Assembly (NCBI GenBank): GCA_018970625.1
Contig: JAGWVZ010000255.1
Coordinates: 1-5,775, forward strand
From: Myxococcales bacterium
GTDB lineage: Bacteria; Myxococcota; Bradymonadia; REDH01
Reading direction: 5' to 3'
DNA: 5,775 bases
Part shown: one piece after another, positions 1 to 5,709 of the stretch
Numbering within the stretch: position 1 is the first letter of the stretch
Layout of the letters: each line of letters opens with the position of its first letter
Made by a program: the position numbers and the translations under genes
Notes under the pieces: generated by a model
Told to the model about the DNA's origin: nothing
Database searches by the model: none
What the model saw: the letters and a program-made list of their open reading frames with translations, nothing else

Positions 1-237
1 GGGGAGGATGTACTGGGTCGGCTTGCGGATACAGCCCGCGCCTGCGAGACCCGCAAGACCCATCGAGGCCCCGACGAGACCAAGGAAGCCTCGACGACTA
101 ACGGCATCCAGCTCCAGCTCAGGCGCTCCATCCGGAAACTCGCGCTCAACCTGAGCACGAAACTCAGGTGTCTGCGCCAGCTCTTCGAGACTGCGCCAGT
201 ACTTCTTCTCGTTCATGCTGCGTCCAGTGCTGCTCAT
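1..237 (-). CDS. actB: ActB, iron-sulfur/molybdopterin-like subunit of alternative complex III (N-terminal 79 residues, cut by window edge)
   Basis: This is the start of the large periplasm-facing ActB subunit of the quinol-oxidising alternative complex III. ActB carries Fe-S clusters that pass electrons from quinol toward the heme subunits. Reading from an ATG at 237 gives 79 codons that stay open to the window edge. Residues 13-26 (YWRSLEELAQTPEF) match the signature N-terminus of this family. A twin-arginine element, SRRGFLG, lies at residues 47-53, followed by a Gly/Ala/Leu-rich stretch ending at Cys69, a possible lipidation site. The ATG shares four bases (ATGA, 234-237) with the actA stop, which supports this start; Met8 (codon at 216) is an alternative. 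The Fe-S binding domains lie outside the window. The family call rests on the N-terminal signature plus adjacency to actA, and I am fairly sure of it. Confidence 0.88.
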   Translation of the reverse strand, partial: MSSTGRSMNEKKYWRSLEELAQTPEFRAQVEREFPDGAPELELDAVSRRGFLGLVGASMGLAGLAGAGCIRKPTQYILP

Positions 238-884
238 CGGTGACACCCCGAGCAATGCTGAGGCGGGTTAACCTCACGCGTGCGAGCCGGGTCTTCGCTC
301 GGCACATAGGCCGCAGCGTCCTCCTCACTCCACGCCATGTTTGTGATCTGGTCGAGCGGCCGAAGGTTGGGCTCAGGATTACGGTGACACTCCAGACACC
401 AACCCATGCTCAACGGCTCATGCTGATACACGACCGGCATCTGGTCGATACGCCCATGGCAGGACGAACAACCCACGCCAGCGGCCAGGTGAGCCGAGTG
501 ATCGAAGTAGGAGTAGTCGGGCAGCATGTGCACCTTGACCCACTCAATCGCCTCGCCCGACGCATACGTATCACGCACCAGCGCAAGACGCGGCGACTCC
601 GGCAATACGTTCACGTGGCAGTTCATGCACGTCTGCTGCGGCGGCACAGCTGCAAAGCCGGCGCGCTCCACCGTGTTATGACAATACCGACAGTCCATCC
701 CAAGGTCGCCGGCATGTAGCTGGTGCGAAAACGCCACCGGCTGAACAGGCGCGTATCCCACGTCCGTAAACTTGGGGGAAAACCAGTACCAGACACCTAG
801 CACCACTCCAATCAGGCCCAACGGCAATGCCGCGCCCAACAAGAGAGGTACTTGGTTTGTCCATCGAGGAAATATCTGCGCCAC
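234..884 (-). CDS. actA: ActA, membrane-anchored pentaheme cytochrome c subunit of alternative complex III
   Basis: ActA is the multiheme cytochrome c of alternative complex III, which oxidises quinol and passes electrons to a periplasmic carrier or directly to a terminal oxidase. The 216-residue product has one N-terminal membrane segment (about residues 12-35), then a periplasmic domain with five CXXCH heme sites beginning at Cys65, Cys86, Cys139, Cys163 and Cys211. The motif VGYAPVQPVAFSHQLHAG (about 42-59) before the first heme is characteristic of the family. Non-motif histidines 54, 57, 119, 129, 132 and 155 are candidate distal heme ligands. The last heme motif sits one residue from the C-terminus. 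The start codon is GTG, backed by AGAGG seven bases upstream and by a family-like N-terminus (IFPRWTNQVP). It overlaps actB by four bases. A 365-base gap upstream suggests that it may head its own transcript. Confidence 0.95.
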   Translation of the reverse strand: MAQIFPRWTNQVPLLLGAALPLGLIGVVLGVWYWFSPKFTDVGYAPVQPVAFSHQLHAGDLGMDCRYCHNTVERAGFAAVPPQQTCMNCHVNVLPESPRLALVRDTYASGEAIEWVKVHMLPDYSYFDHSAHLAAGVGCSSCHGRIDQMPVVYQHEPLSMGWCLECHRNPEPNLRPLDQITNMAWSEEDAAAYVPSEDPARTREVNPPQHCSGCHR

Positions 885-891
885 AGGATAA

Positions 892-896
892 CCTCT
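892..896 (-). promoter_or_regulatory. Ribosome binding site of actA, supporting the GTG start
   Basis: On the minus strand AGAGG lies seven bases before the GTG at 884-882. No in-frame ATG nearby gives a family-like N-terminus, so this site decides the start. Confidence 0.6.
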
Positions 897-1092
897 AGCA
901 GGAACCGCCCGTCAAGGGCACTTCGAAGGCGGCCGGGGACACCGTGCTGCGTTCGCATCTTCTGATTCGCAACCACCATCGGGTGGCGCACGTTGATTCT
1001 TCTCTGATCAGGTATTCCCGCAAGCGGCTTCACTCCGCAGGGGACACATGACGTACCTCAAATCCATTACTCTCAGCACCGACATTGTTACC

Positions 1093-1104
1093 TGAGGCAC
1101 CTCA
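1093..1104. repeat. Short inverted repeat TGAGG-CA-CCTCA upstream of actA
   Basis: The two five-base arms are perfectly complementary around a two-base centre. A related half-site-like string, TACCTCA, occurs nearby at about 1064-1070. It could be an operator for the act operon, but a 5-bp palindrome can arise by chance. Confidence 0.3.
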
Positions 1105-1125
1105 CGGGCACTTTCGGCCGCGGAG

Positions 1126-1154
1126 ATGCTAACACCGCAGGGCCCGTAGAGCAA
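1126..1154 (-). promoter_or_regulatory. Weak sigma70-like promoter candidate for actAB
   Basis: On the minus strand TTGCTC (1154-1149) and TAGCAT (1131-1126) are separated by 17 bases. They match the -35 consensus at 3 of 6 and the -10 consensus at 4 of 6 positions. Spacing and orientation suit actA, but the match is poor and the organism's promoter preferences are unknown. Confidence 0.2.
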
Positions 1155-1210
1155 TACTTTTCACCTCGATATTGCGGGTCGCCCACAACACAATTTTCCT
1201 TCATGATTCC

Positions 1211-1225
1211 ATGTAGTTACCACAT
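1211..1225. repeat. Imperfect palindrome just downstream of the SCO-like gene
   Basis: The 15-base element ATGTAGTTACCACAT reads nearly the same on the opposite strand, with one mismatched pair. In a minus-strand transcript the mismatch becomes a G-U pair, giving a six-pair stem with a UAA loop. It sits 24 bases past the stop codon of the SCO-like gene. No T-run follows, so it is at best a weak RNA hairpin or an operator for the downstream act genes. Confidence 0.3.
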
Positions 1226-1249
1226 CGCAAATGTCGACCACGCGTGTCC

Positions 1250-1846
1250 TCATTTGCTCCCCTCACGCGTCTCCCGAAACAGCGACTCGACGCGGTGCGC
1301 GATCTCACGACGGGCATGCGCATCCGAAGCATGAAACACGCCCCGAATCCGCTCCTGCCGGTCGATCAACGACAAGGAACCCCACAACTCAGACGCCGTA
1401 TGCACCAGCTCATGCCGCAACCCCCGCTGCACGCGAAGTCCTGAACTCAGCCGCTCCATCGCGTCACCCGACTCCGGGCCGCCAACACAACGGCCCTCAC
1501 GGGCGGCACACCAGCGTTCCAGCTGACGGCCAAACTTGTCGTCCCGTACACGGTACACCCGCCACTCCACGGCGTGACCCGCCTGTTCCATCAGCACCGC
1601 CGTCTTTAGCACGGCGCGACCCTGAGCGGACGTACAGCGCCCTGCTTCACCGCACCAGACCGCCAGCGTGATGACGCCCTGTCCGCCCGCATCGGAAGGC
1701 GCCAACCCAAGGTCCGGCGGCGGCGCCGCGACGCGGCTGAACACTGGACGGAACCAGGGAAGCACCACCATCCCCAGTACGAACGCCCACACCCACGGGG
1801 ATTTCCACAGCGCAGGGGGGGCCTCCGGTGAAGGCGTGGTGCTCAT
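1250..1846 (-). CDS. Small membrane-anchored SCO/thioredoxin-fold-like protein, divergent, in the heme A gene cluster
   Basis: The 198-residue product has one N-terminal membrane segment (about residues 17-33), a proline-rich linker, then a predicted periplasmic domain. The domain begins with a strand, VITLAVWC (58-65), and has Cys65 and Cys71 separated by five residues. Later it has Cys113 and Cys120, then His149, then LSLIDRQERIRGVF (158-171). The order strand, cysteine pair, helix, late histidine, and 'LIDRQERIRG' resembles SCO1/SenC copper chaperones, which insert copper into the CuA site of cytochrome oxidase. The canonical CXXXC is replaced by CX5C, so ordinary copper binding is not assured. 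The chosen ATG at 1846 shares ATGA with the ctaB stop; an upstream extension would run far into ctaB. The gene is very likely real. The SCO relationship is an inference from motif order, and a generic thioredoxin-fold protein is the alternative. Confidence 0.75.
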   Translation of the reverse strand: MSTTPSPEAPPALWKSPWVWAFVLGMVVLPWFRPVFSRVAAPPPDLGLAPSDAGGQGVITLAVWCGEAGRCTSAQGRAVLKTAVLMEQAGHAVEWRVYRVRDDKFGRQLERWCAAREGRCVGGPESGDAMERLSSGLRVQRGLRHELVHTASELWGSLSLIDRQERIRGVFHASDAHARREIAHRVESLFRETREGSK

Positions 1847-2796
1847 CGAATCACCACATCGAGCGCCAGAGCGACCGTGAGCACCGGGAGATAGACGAGC
1901 GACGCCAGAAAGAAGCTGCGCGCCCACTGAACGCCTGCTCCCGGCTCAAAACCTCGCGCCGAAAGAATGAAAAACCAGATGCCGAGCACGGACGCGGTGA
2001 AGAAATACACGAACTGCGCGGCTCCCAGTGGAATCAGCATCAGGCTAACCGGAAACATCAGCAGGGAGTAGACAACAGACTGCACCTTCGCCACCTCGAT
2101 ACCACGCACTACGGGTACCGTCTTGATGCCAGCCGCCTGATAATCACGAAACCGATACAGCGCGATCGCAAGAAAATGAGGCAGCTGCCACAGGAGAAGA
2201 ATCAGGAACAGCACCACCCCGACCGGGTCGATCCGATCGGTGGCGGACGTCCAGCCGATCAGGGGCGGCATCGCACCGGGGATGGCGCCAATGGCCAGGG
2301 CCTGAGGAGTCACGCGCTTTAGCGGGGTGTACACAAACACGTAGGAACCAAGCGCGATCATCGACAGAATCGACGTCAGCGGATTCACCCCGTGCCAAAG
2401 GACCCAGAACGAGGCACACCCCGTGAGCACGCCAAACGTCAGCGCCGTAGCGACATGCATGCGACCCGACGGGAGCGGACGATTGCGCGTTCGTACCATC
2501 GCTTTGTCGCCTTCGCGCTCGATGACCATGTTCAGGGCGTTGGAACCGACCACCGACAGCGCTGTACCGAGCATCGCCCACGCGATCGTTTGCCACCCAA
2601 AGCCGGGCTGAAGCTCGGCGCCTGTCGCCCATGCGTAGGCCATGGCACCCGCGGCCGTGAACAGGCACATGGCCGTGATGCCAGGCTTCGCCAGCGTCAC
2701 GAAGTCCTTCAGCATTCCAGGGGGTTGACCGGACTCTGCCGGTTCGCTCCCGGACGACTCGGGTGCGCCATCGATGGGGTCGTCCGCAGGGCTCAT
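1843..2796 (-). CDS. ctaB: CtaB, protoheme IX farnesyltransferase (heme O synthase)
   Basis: CtaB is an integral inner-membrane prenyltransferase that adds a farnesyl group to heme B to form heme O, the precursor of heme A. The 317-residue product has a hydrophilic N-terminal tail of about 30 residues followed by eight or nine hydrophobic segments. The first active-site motif is NMVIEREGDKAMVRTRNRPL (89-108), where Glu93 stands at the usual first Asp of the N-x3-D-x3-D pattern. Next comes YTPLKRVTP with IGAIPGAMPPLIGW (156-182). The second acidic region is PHFLAIALYRFRDYQAAGIK (206-225). The start at 2796 overlaps the ctaA stop by four bases (ATGA) and has GAGG seven bases upstream. A longer reading frame to 2934 is only antisense-free coding space inside ctaA. 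It lies directly after ctaA, so heme O and heme A synthesis would be co-expressed. Confidence 0.96.
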   Translation of the reverse strand: MSPADDPIDGAPESSGSEPAESGQPPGMLKDFVTLAKPGITAMCLFTAAGAMAYAWATGAELQPGFGWQTIAWAMLGTALSVVGSNALNMVIEREGDKAMVRTRNRPLPSGRMHVATALTFGVLTGCASFWVLWHGVNPLTSILSMIALGSYVFVYTPLKRVTPQALAIGAIPGAMPPLIGWTSATDRIDPVGVVLFLILLLWQLPHFLAIALYRFRDYQAAGIKTVPVVRGIEVAKVQSVVYSLLMFPVSLMLIPLGAAQFVYFFTASVLGIWFFILSARGFEPGAGVQWARSFFLASLVYLPVLTVALALDVVIR

Positions 2797-3785
2797 ACCG
2801 AAGCCTCGGATGTCAGGCCGACACCAGACCCGGCGATGCTGGCCCGAGCCGGCTCTGCACCCATCGACGCAAGGACCGCGATCAGACTGAGCCAGACCCC
2901 GTTGCCGACAGCCAGATGCACAAGCTGCATCCATCCGGGGGCGTTGAGCGCCACGTTGACAAATCCTACGACCACCTGTGCGACAACAAATGCCAGCATC
3001 CAGAAAGCCGCAGCGCGCGTGCGACCACTAAACTGGTCTGCCACTCGCTGCGCCCAGGCGATCATCACCATCGCGACGGCCACCGCCATCAGCGGGTGCA
3101 CCAGACGGAGTAGCATCGGATAAGGGGTGTCGGCGTAAGGGTCCGCTGTCACGTGCTCGACCATGGTCTGCCCGGGCAGCGCCGGAAACAGGGTCTGGCC
3201 AAGCGCCGAAACGGCTCCGGTCATCGAGATCAGCATGAAACCTGCGACGATCCCCTTCCCCACAACCGCCAGCGTACCGTGCTGCGTCAGCGTCCGGTGA
3301 GCCGGGAATCGCGCATTCCACGCCAGCATGCCAATGCCACCCATCAGAACAAACGTGTTCACCAGATGCAGCGCCATCCACCCTGCCCGATAATACGACG
3401 CATTCTCGGCGACGTACTCCAGCAGCACAATGCCCGCTCCAATCAGGGCTTCGGTGACAATGAACACGATCGACACGCGGGCCGGCGAGCGCGCTGGATG
3501 CCCCTTGGGCGTCGTTCGGAACACGGCAACCGCGACCCCGATCACAATCCAGAGACACAGACCGCTCGTCAGCCGGTGCGTGTACTCGATGAGTGACTCG
3601 ATACTGGACCCGAGCGGCACGATGTCGCCGTGGCACGTCGGCCAGTGTTGACCGCAGCCAGCACCTGAACCCGTAATCCGCACCACCGCGCCGAACAGAA
3701 TCACAAACAGCGTGTACAACCCCATCAGCCAGATGCTCCACTGCACCTTCGGCGATAGCGGTGTCCATGGAACGGCTGCGCTCAT
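2793..3785 (-). CDS. ctaA: CtaA (COX15-type), heme A synthase
   Basis: CtaA is an eight-helix inner-membrane enzyme that oxidises the C8 methyl of heme O to a formyl group, giving heme A for aa3-type oxidases. The 330-residue product has the N-terminal signature GAVVRITGSGAGC (32-44). Cys44 and Cys51 (CX6C) match the redox cysteine pair in the first external loop, and IEYTHRLTSG (66-75) supplies the catalytic-type Glu67 and His70. The four heme-ligand positions are all present: His70, His140 (GWMALHLVNT), His230 (LRLVHPLM) and His290 (MQLVHLAVGN). The two four-helix halves therefore look intact. The ATG at 3785 overlaps the stop of the upstream cysteine-rich gene by four bases and has GAGG seven bases upstream. 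It overlaps ctaB in the same way. Length and motifs are normal for the family. Confidence 0.96.
   Translation of the reverse strand: MSAAVPWTPLSPKVQWSIWLMGLYTLFVILFGAVVRITGSGAGCGQHWPTCHGDIVPLGSSIESLIEYTHRLTSGLCLWIVIGVAVAVFRTTPKGHPARSPARVSIVFIVTEALIGAGIVLLEYVAENASYYRAGWMALHLVNTFVLMGGIGMLAWNARFPAHRTLTQHGTLAVVGKGIVAGFMLISMTGAVSALGQTLFPALPGQTMVEHVTADPYADTPYPMLLRLVHPLMAVAVAMVMIAWAQRVADQFSGRTRAAAFWMLAFVVAQVVVGFVNVALNAPGWMQLVHLAVGNGVWLSLIAVLASMGAEPARASIAGSGVGLTSEASV
2804..2807 (-). promoter_or_regulatory. Ribosome binding site of ctaB
   Basis: GAGG on the minus strand, seven bases before the ATG at 2796, lies inside the end of ctaA. It favours this ATG over start codons further upstream. Confidence 0.55.
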
Positions 3786-4327
3786 GGCGCGGCCTCGCTG
3801 GCTGCGATGTCGCGAACAATCTCGCAGTATGCGTCGATGGTTCGGTACGCGTTCGCGCACGCTTCCTTGTTCACGTTTCGGCGCACACCCCGGGCTCGAC
3901 ACTCTGGCACACCAAACTCCGTCGTGTAGGAATTGTCGACGATGGCATGACAGAAGTTGTTTCGGTCCTGTGTATCCATGCAGAGCCCGATGACGCGCTC
4001 GACGTACATGTCACACATCGTCTTGATTCCCTTGCACTGGCGCGTCCACTCCAGCGTCGCGTCCACACACTCTTCGGGCGACAGCGGGCGTTCATGCCAG
4101 GCTTGAGGCGACGTCGGTACAATGCCACGGTCGGGGTCGCCGATCGTGTCGCGCACATAGGCCAGCGTCTTGCTGTACTGAAGGAACATGTAGGTGGCCA
4201 ACAGCATGGACATGCCGAAGACCGCACCCAACACGATGCCTGCACCGCGCCAGCCCGAATCGTTCTCAGGAGGCGAGGAGGGGTTCATCGACGAGGAGGC
4301 CGGGGCCGGACTTGTCATGTTGACCAT
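3782..4327 (-). CDS. Unrecognised membrane-anchored cysteine-rich protein at the head of the heme A cluster
   Basis: I do not recognise this family. The 181-residue product has a Pro/Ser-rich N-terminal tail, one membrane segment (about residues 28-50) and a predicted periplasmic domain with eight cysteines at 87, 98, 105, 116, 126, 143, 157 and 168. Three gaps are CX10C (87-98, 105-116, 157-168) and one is CX9C (116-126). The cysteines sit in mostly helical-looking sequence. The even number and regular spacing suggest disulfide-linked helical hairpins; metal binding is another option. No CXXCH heme motif is present. It overlaps ctaA by ATGA, so a role in heme A or oxidase assembly is plausible but inferred. 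The start is uncertain: ATG at 4327, 4318 or 4288, none with a good ribosome binding site. That the gene is real rests on its overlap with ctaA, the TM-plus-cysteine layout and the lack of any competing gene. Confidence 0.8.
   Translation of the reverse strand: MVNMTSPAPASSSMNPSSPPENDSGWRGAGIVLGAVFGMSMLLATYMFLQYSKTLAYVRDTIGDPDRGIVPTSPQAWHERPLSPEECVDATLEWTRQCKGIKTMCDMYVERVIGLCMDTQDRNNFCHAIVDNSYTTEFGVPECRARGVRRNVNKEACANAYRTIDAYCEIVRDIAASEAAP
3793..3796 (-). promoter_or_regulatory. Ribosome binding site of ctaA
   Basis: GAGG on the minus strand, seven bases before the ATG at 3785, lies within the end of the cysteine-rich gene. It supports that ATG over the in-frame ATG at 3902. Confidence 0.55.
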
Positions 4328-4454
4328 CAGTCACAGGAGAGCGCGCAACGATGTCTGACCGGTGTTGCGGCAGTGGGGCCTAATGCCGAACCCCGCGAAT
4401 GTCCACCCCGTTCCGGCTGTCTCACGCGTCAGGAAGCGATGTTGCAGGGCGGTA

Positions 4455-4472
4455 GCCTGCATCAGCGCAGGC
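4455..4472. repeat. Inverted repeat over the stop codon of the sulfoxide reductase gene
   Basis: GCCTGC and GCAGGC form a perfect six-base stem around a six-base loop that contains the stop codon (4462-4464). A further TGCAGG (4443-4448) could pair alternatively with CCTGCA (4456-4461). No T-run follows, so it is not a classic terminator. It may slow 3' decay or weaken read-through into the next gene. Confidence 0.35.
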
Positions 4473-5007
4473 GCCAGGCCGCATGCGAGAATTGCGCTCC
4501 AACCCGCCTGAACAGGGACTCCAACACCTCCTGGTCGAGCCCGTCAAAAGCTGCCTCGTGATTCGAATCCACGTCAAAGACAGCGAGCAAGGCACCATCG
4601 GGCGCAAGCACAGGGACCACGATCTCACTCCGCGTGCTGGACGCACACGCGATGTGGCCCGGAAAGAGCTCTACGTCGGGGACCAGCTGAGTCTGCCTCG
4701 TGCGGGCAGCAGCACCGCAGACACCGCGGGCAACATCAATCCTCAGGCAGCCCAGCGTACCCTGATAAGGCCCGACGATCAGCAGTGACTCCGATACCGC
4801 GCGGTAGAATCCCGTCCAGTGCCACCAGTCAAACGCATGCGAGAGCTCGCAGGCGATGGTCGCCATCGCAGCGACCCAGTCATCTTCGCCGTCCAGCACC
4901 GCGTCGATCGCGGCGATGACGTCCTCGTAGCGCGCCGCTCTCTCGGCAGGTGAAGCACCGAACGAAAGGGGTGGCAAGAAAGACGTGGTGGGTTCTTCGT
5001 GACTCAT
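4462..5007 (-). CDS. msrC: Free methionine-(R)-sulfoxide reductase (fRMsr, GAF fold)
   Basis: This cytosolic enzyme reduces free methionine-(R)-sulfoxide back to methionine with thioredoxin as reductant, repairing oxidised methionine. The 181-residue product is a single GAF domain with WTGFYR (64-69), GPYQGTLGCLRI (79-90), GVCGAA (95-100), FPGHIACASSTRSEIVVPV (115-133) and FDVDSNHEAAFDGLDQ (144-159). Cys87, Cys97 and Cys121 have the same spacing (10 and 24) as the three active-site cysteines of the E. coli enzyme. This favours a working reductase over a sensory GAF domain. The ATG at 5007 is chosen because GGAGAGG lies six bases upstream; the longer frame would run into the adenosyltransferase gene. 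The 19-base gap to that gene suggests one transcript. The symbol follows E. coli usage. Confidence 0.93.
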   Translation of the reverse strand: MSHEEPTTSFLPPLSFGASPAERAARYEDVIAAIDAVLDGEDDWVAAMATIACELSHAFDWWHWTGFYRAVSESLLIVGPYQGTLGCLRIDVARGVCGAAARTRQTQLVPDVELFPGHIACASSTRSEIVVPVLAPDGALLAVFDVDSNHEAAFDGLDQEVLESLFRRVGAQFSHAAWRLR

Positions 5008-5013
5008 GGTCTG

Positions 5014-5020
5014 CCTCTCC
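5014..5020 (-). promoter_or_regulatory. Strong ribosome binding site of the sulfoxide reductase gene
   Basis: GGAGAGG on the minus strand lies six bases before the ATG at 5007, in the short gap after the adenosyltransferase stop. It is the best Shine-Dalgarno match in the window and fixes the start. Confidence 0.75.
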
Positions 5021-5026
5021 GAGCCG

Positions 5027-5698
5027 TCAATCCACCGGATCAGACGCGCGATTGGGCTGCCAGAGCGCTTCTGGCATACCCGTGAGGTAGCATGCGTATC
5101 TGGACCAGACAAAGAACGCATCGCTGAGGCGATTCAGGTAGGCCACGGCAAGCGGGTCGAGCTCGGTGACCCGACTCAGCTGCGTCGCCAATCGCTCAGC
5201 GCGCCGGCAGATGGTGCGGCACTGATGCAGTTCGACGTTCAGGCGTCCGCCGCCGGGCAGCACAAAGCTACGGAGCGGTTCGAGCGCGTCATTGGCCCGG
5301 TCCATTTCCGCCTCCAGCCAATCCACGTCCGACTGAACAACCCGAGGCTGTTTCGGATGGAGGTCTTCAGGCAGCGTGGCAAGCAACGAGCCCAGATTAA
5401 ACAGCTGATGTTGTACGCGCGTCAGGCTGCGCCCCAGACGCTCCCATTCCACGAGCGCCGGGTCACCTGTGGGTGAATCTGCCAGCGAATGCCCGATGGT
5501 TTCATCGAGCGTCTGTCGAGCGGCGCCAACAAAGGCGTTGAGCTCGTCCACGGTGCCGTAGGTGTCAATGCGCAGGTCGAACTTGTCGACCCGCTGTCCG
5601 CCTACGAGCGAGGTGGTGCCTTCGTCCCCTTTTCGAGTGTACACTCGATTGATGGCAACGCGTTCCGGGTTATTGAAGCGAGGGGCGTCGGTGGACAC
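5027..5698 (-). CDS. pduO: PduO-type ATP:cob(I)alamin adenosyltransferase
   Basis: This enzyme transfers the adenosyl group of ATP to cob(I)alamin to make coenzyme B12, for example for methylmalonyl-CoA mutase. The 223-residue product shows all PduO-family motifs in order: the ATP-binding N-terminus YTRKGDEGTTSLVGG (20-34), YGTVDELNAFVGAAR (47-61), QHQLFNLGSLLA (96-107), FVLPGGG (145-151), His158, RTICRRAER (161-169) and YLNRLSDAFFVWSRY (187-201). A stretch at about 68-92, plus a short C-terminal tail, makes it somewhat longer than the usual 180-195 residues. The start is GTG, supported by AGGGA six bases upstream. The methionine-sulfoxide reductase follows after 19 bases. No other B12 gene is visible, so whether it serves a specific mutase cannot be judged here. 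Confidence 0.95.
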   Translation of the reverse strand: MSTDAPRFNNPERVAINRVYTRKGDEGTTSLVGGQRVDKFDLRIDTYGTVDELNAFVGAARQTLDETIGHSLADSPTGDPALVEWERLGRSLTRVQHQLFNLGSLLATLPEDLHPKQPRVVQSDVDWLEAEMDRANDALEPLRSFVLPGGGRLNVELHQCRTICRRAERLATQLSRVTELDPLAVAYLNRLSDAFFVWSRYACYLTGMPEALWQPNRASDPVD

Positions 5699-5704
5699 GG
5701 TTTT

Positions 5705-5709
5705 TCCCT
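5705..5709 (-). promoter_or_regulatory. Ribosome binding site of the adenosyltransferase gene, supporting its GTG start
   Basis: AGGGA on the minus strand lies six bases before the GTG at 5698-5696. No ATG occurs between here and the first conserved motif, so this site decides the start. Confidence 0.55.

Larger units (their letters stand above)
885..1249 (-). other. 365-base gene-free interval upstream of actA, likely holding the act promoter
   Basis: No convincing gene lies here on either strand. The central part (about 1030-1250) looks less GC-rich than the flanking coding DNA. It contains two short inverted repeats (1093-1104 and 1211-1225), a weak promoter-like pair (1126-1154) and the actA ribosome binding site. 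There is no strong hairpin followed by a T-run, so I see no rho-independent terminator for the upstream heme A cluster. The spacing contrasts with the overlapping genes on both sides, which makes this the most likely place for a promoter and its control sites. That role is an inference. Confidence 0.5.

Noticed and set aside
885..915. A -35-like TTGACG just upstream of actA on the minus strand
   Set aside because: With normal spacing the -10 would fall on the ribosome binding site and start codon, so it cannot drive actA translation as annotated.
812..1033. A 73-codon minus-strand frame overlapping the start of actA
   Set aside because: Most of it lies in another frame of the actA coding sequence and it has no family features. 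It cannot be an N-terminal extension of actA because the frame differs.
1088..1204. A 38-codon minus-strand frame in the gap upstream of actA, with two cysteines
   Set aside because: It has only a weak GGA at four bases as ribosome binding site, no recognisable features, and a length expected by chance.
1231..1671. A 146-codon Pro/Thr/Arg-rich open frame on the plus strand
   Set aside because: It is a shadow of the SCO-like gene. The minus-strand product has a membrane anchor and domain-like sequence, whereas this one has neither.
1828..2322. A 164-codon open frame on the plus strand across the end of ctaB
   Set aside because: It is antisense to ctaB, has a polar and repetitive composition, and has no supporting ribosome binding site or motif.
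2392..3123. A 243-codon open frame on the plus strand across ctaB and ctaA
   Set aside because: It lies antisense to two clearly recognised enzymes and shows no recognisable domain.
4377..4405. A promoter-like pair (TGGACA, 17 bases, TAGGCC on the minus strand) upstream of the cysteine-rich gene
   Set aside because: The -35 is good at 5 of 6, but the -10 matches only 2 of 6. The gap is a reasonable place for a promoter, but this pair does not support one.
3761..4561. A 266-codon open frame on the plus strand across the cysteine-rich gene
   Set aside because: It is Arg/His-rich, low-complexity translation typical of the antisense of GC-rich coding DNA. It shows no motif and conflicts with the minus-strand gene that fits the cluster with an ATGA overlap.
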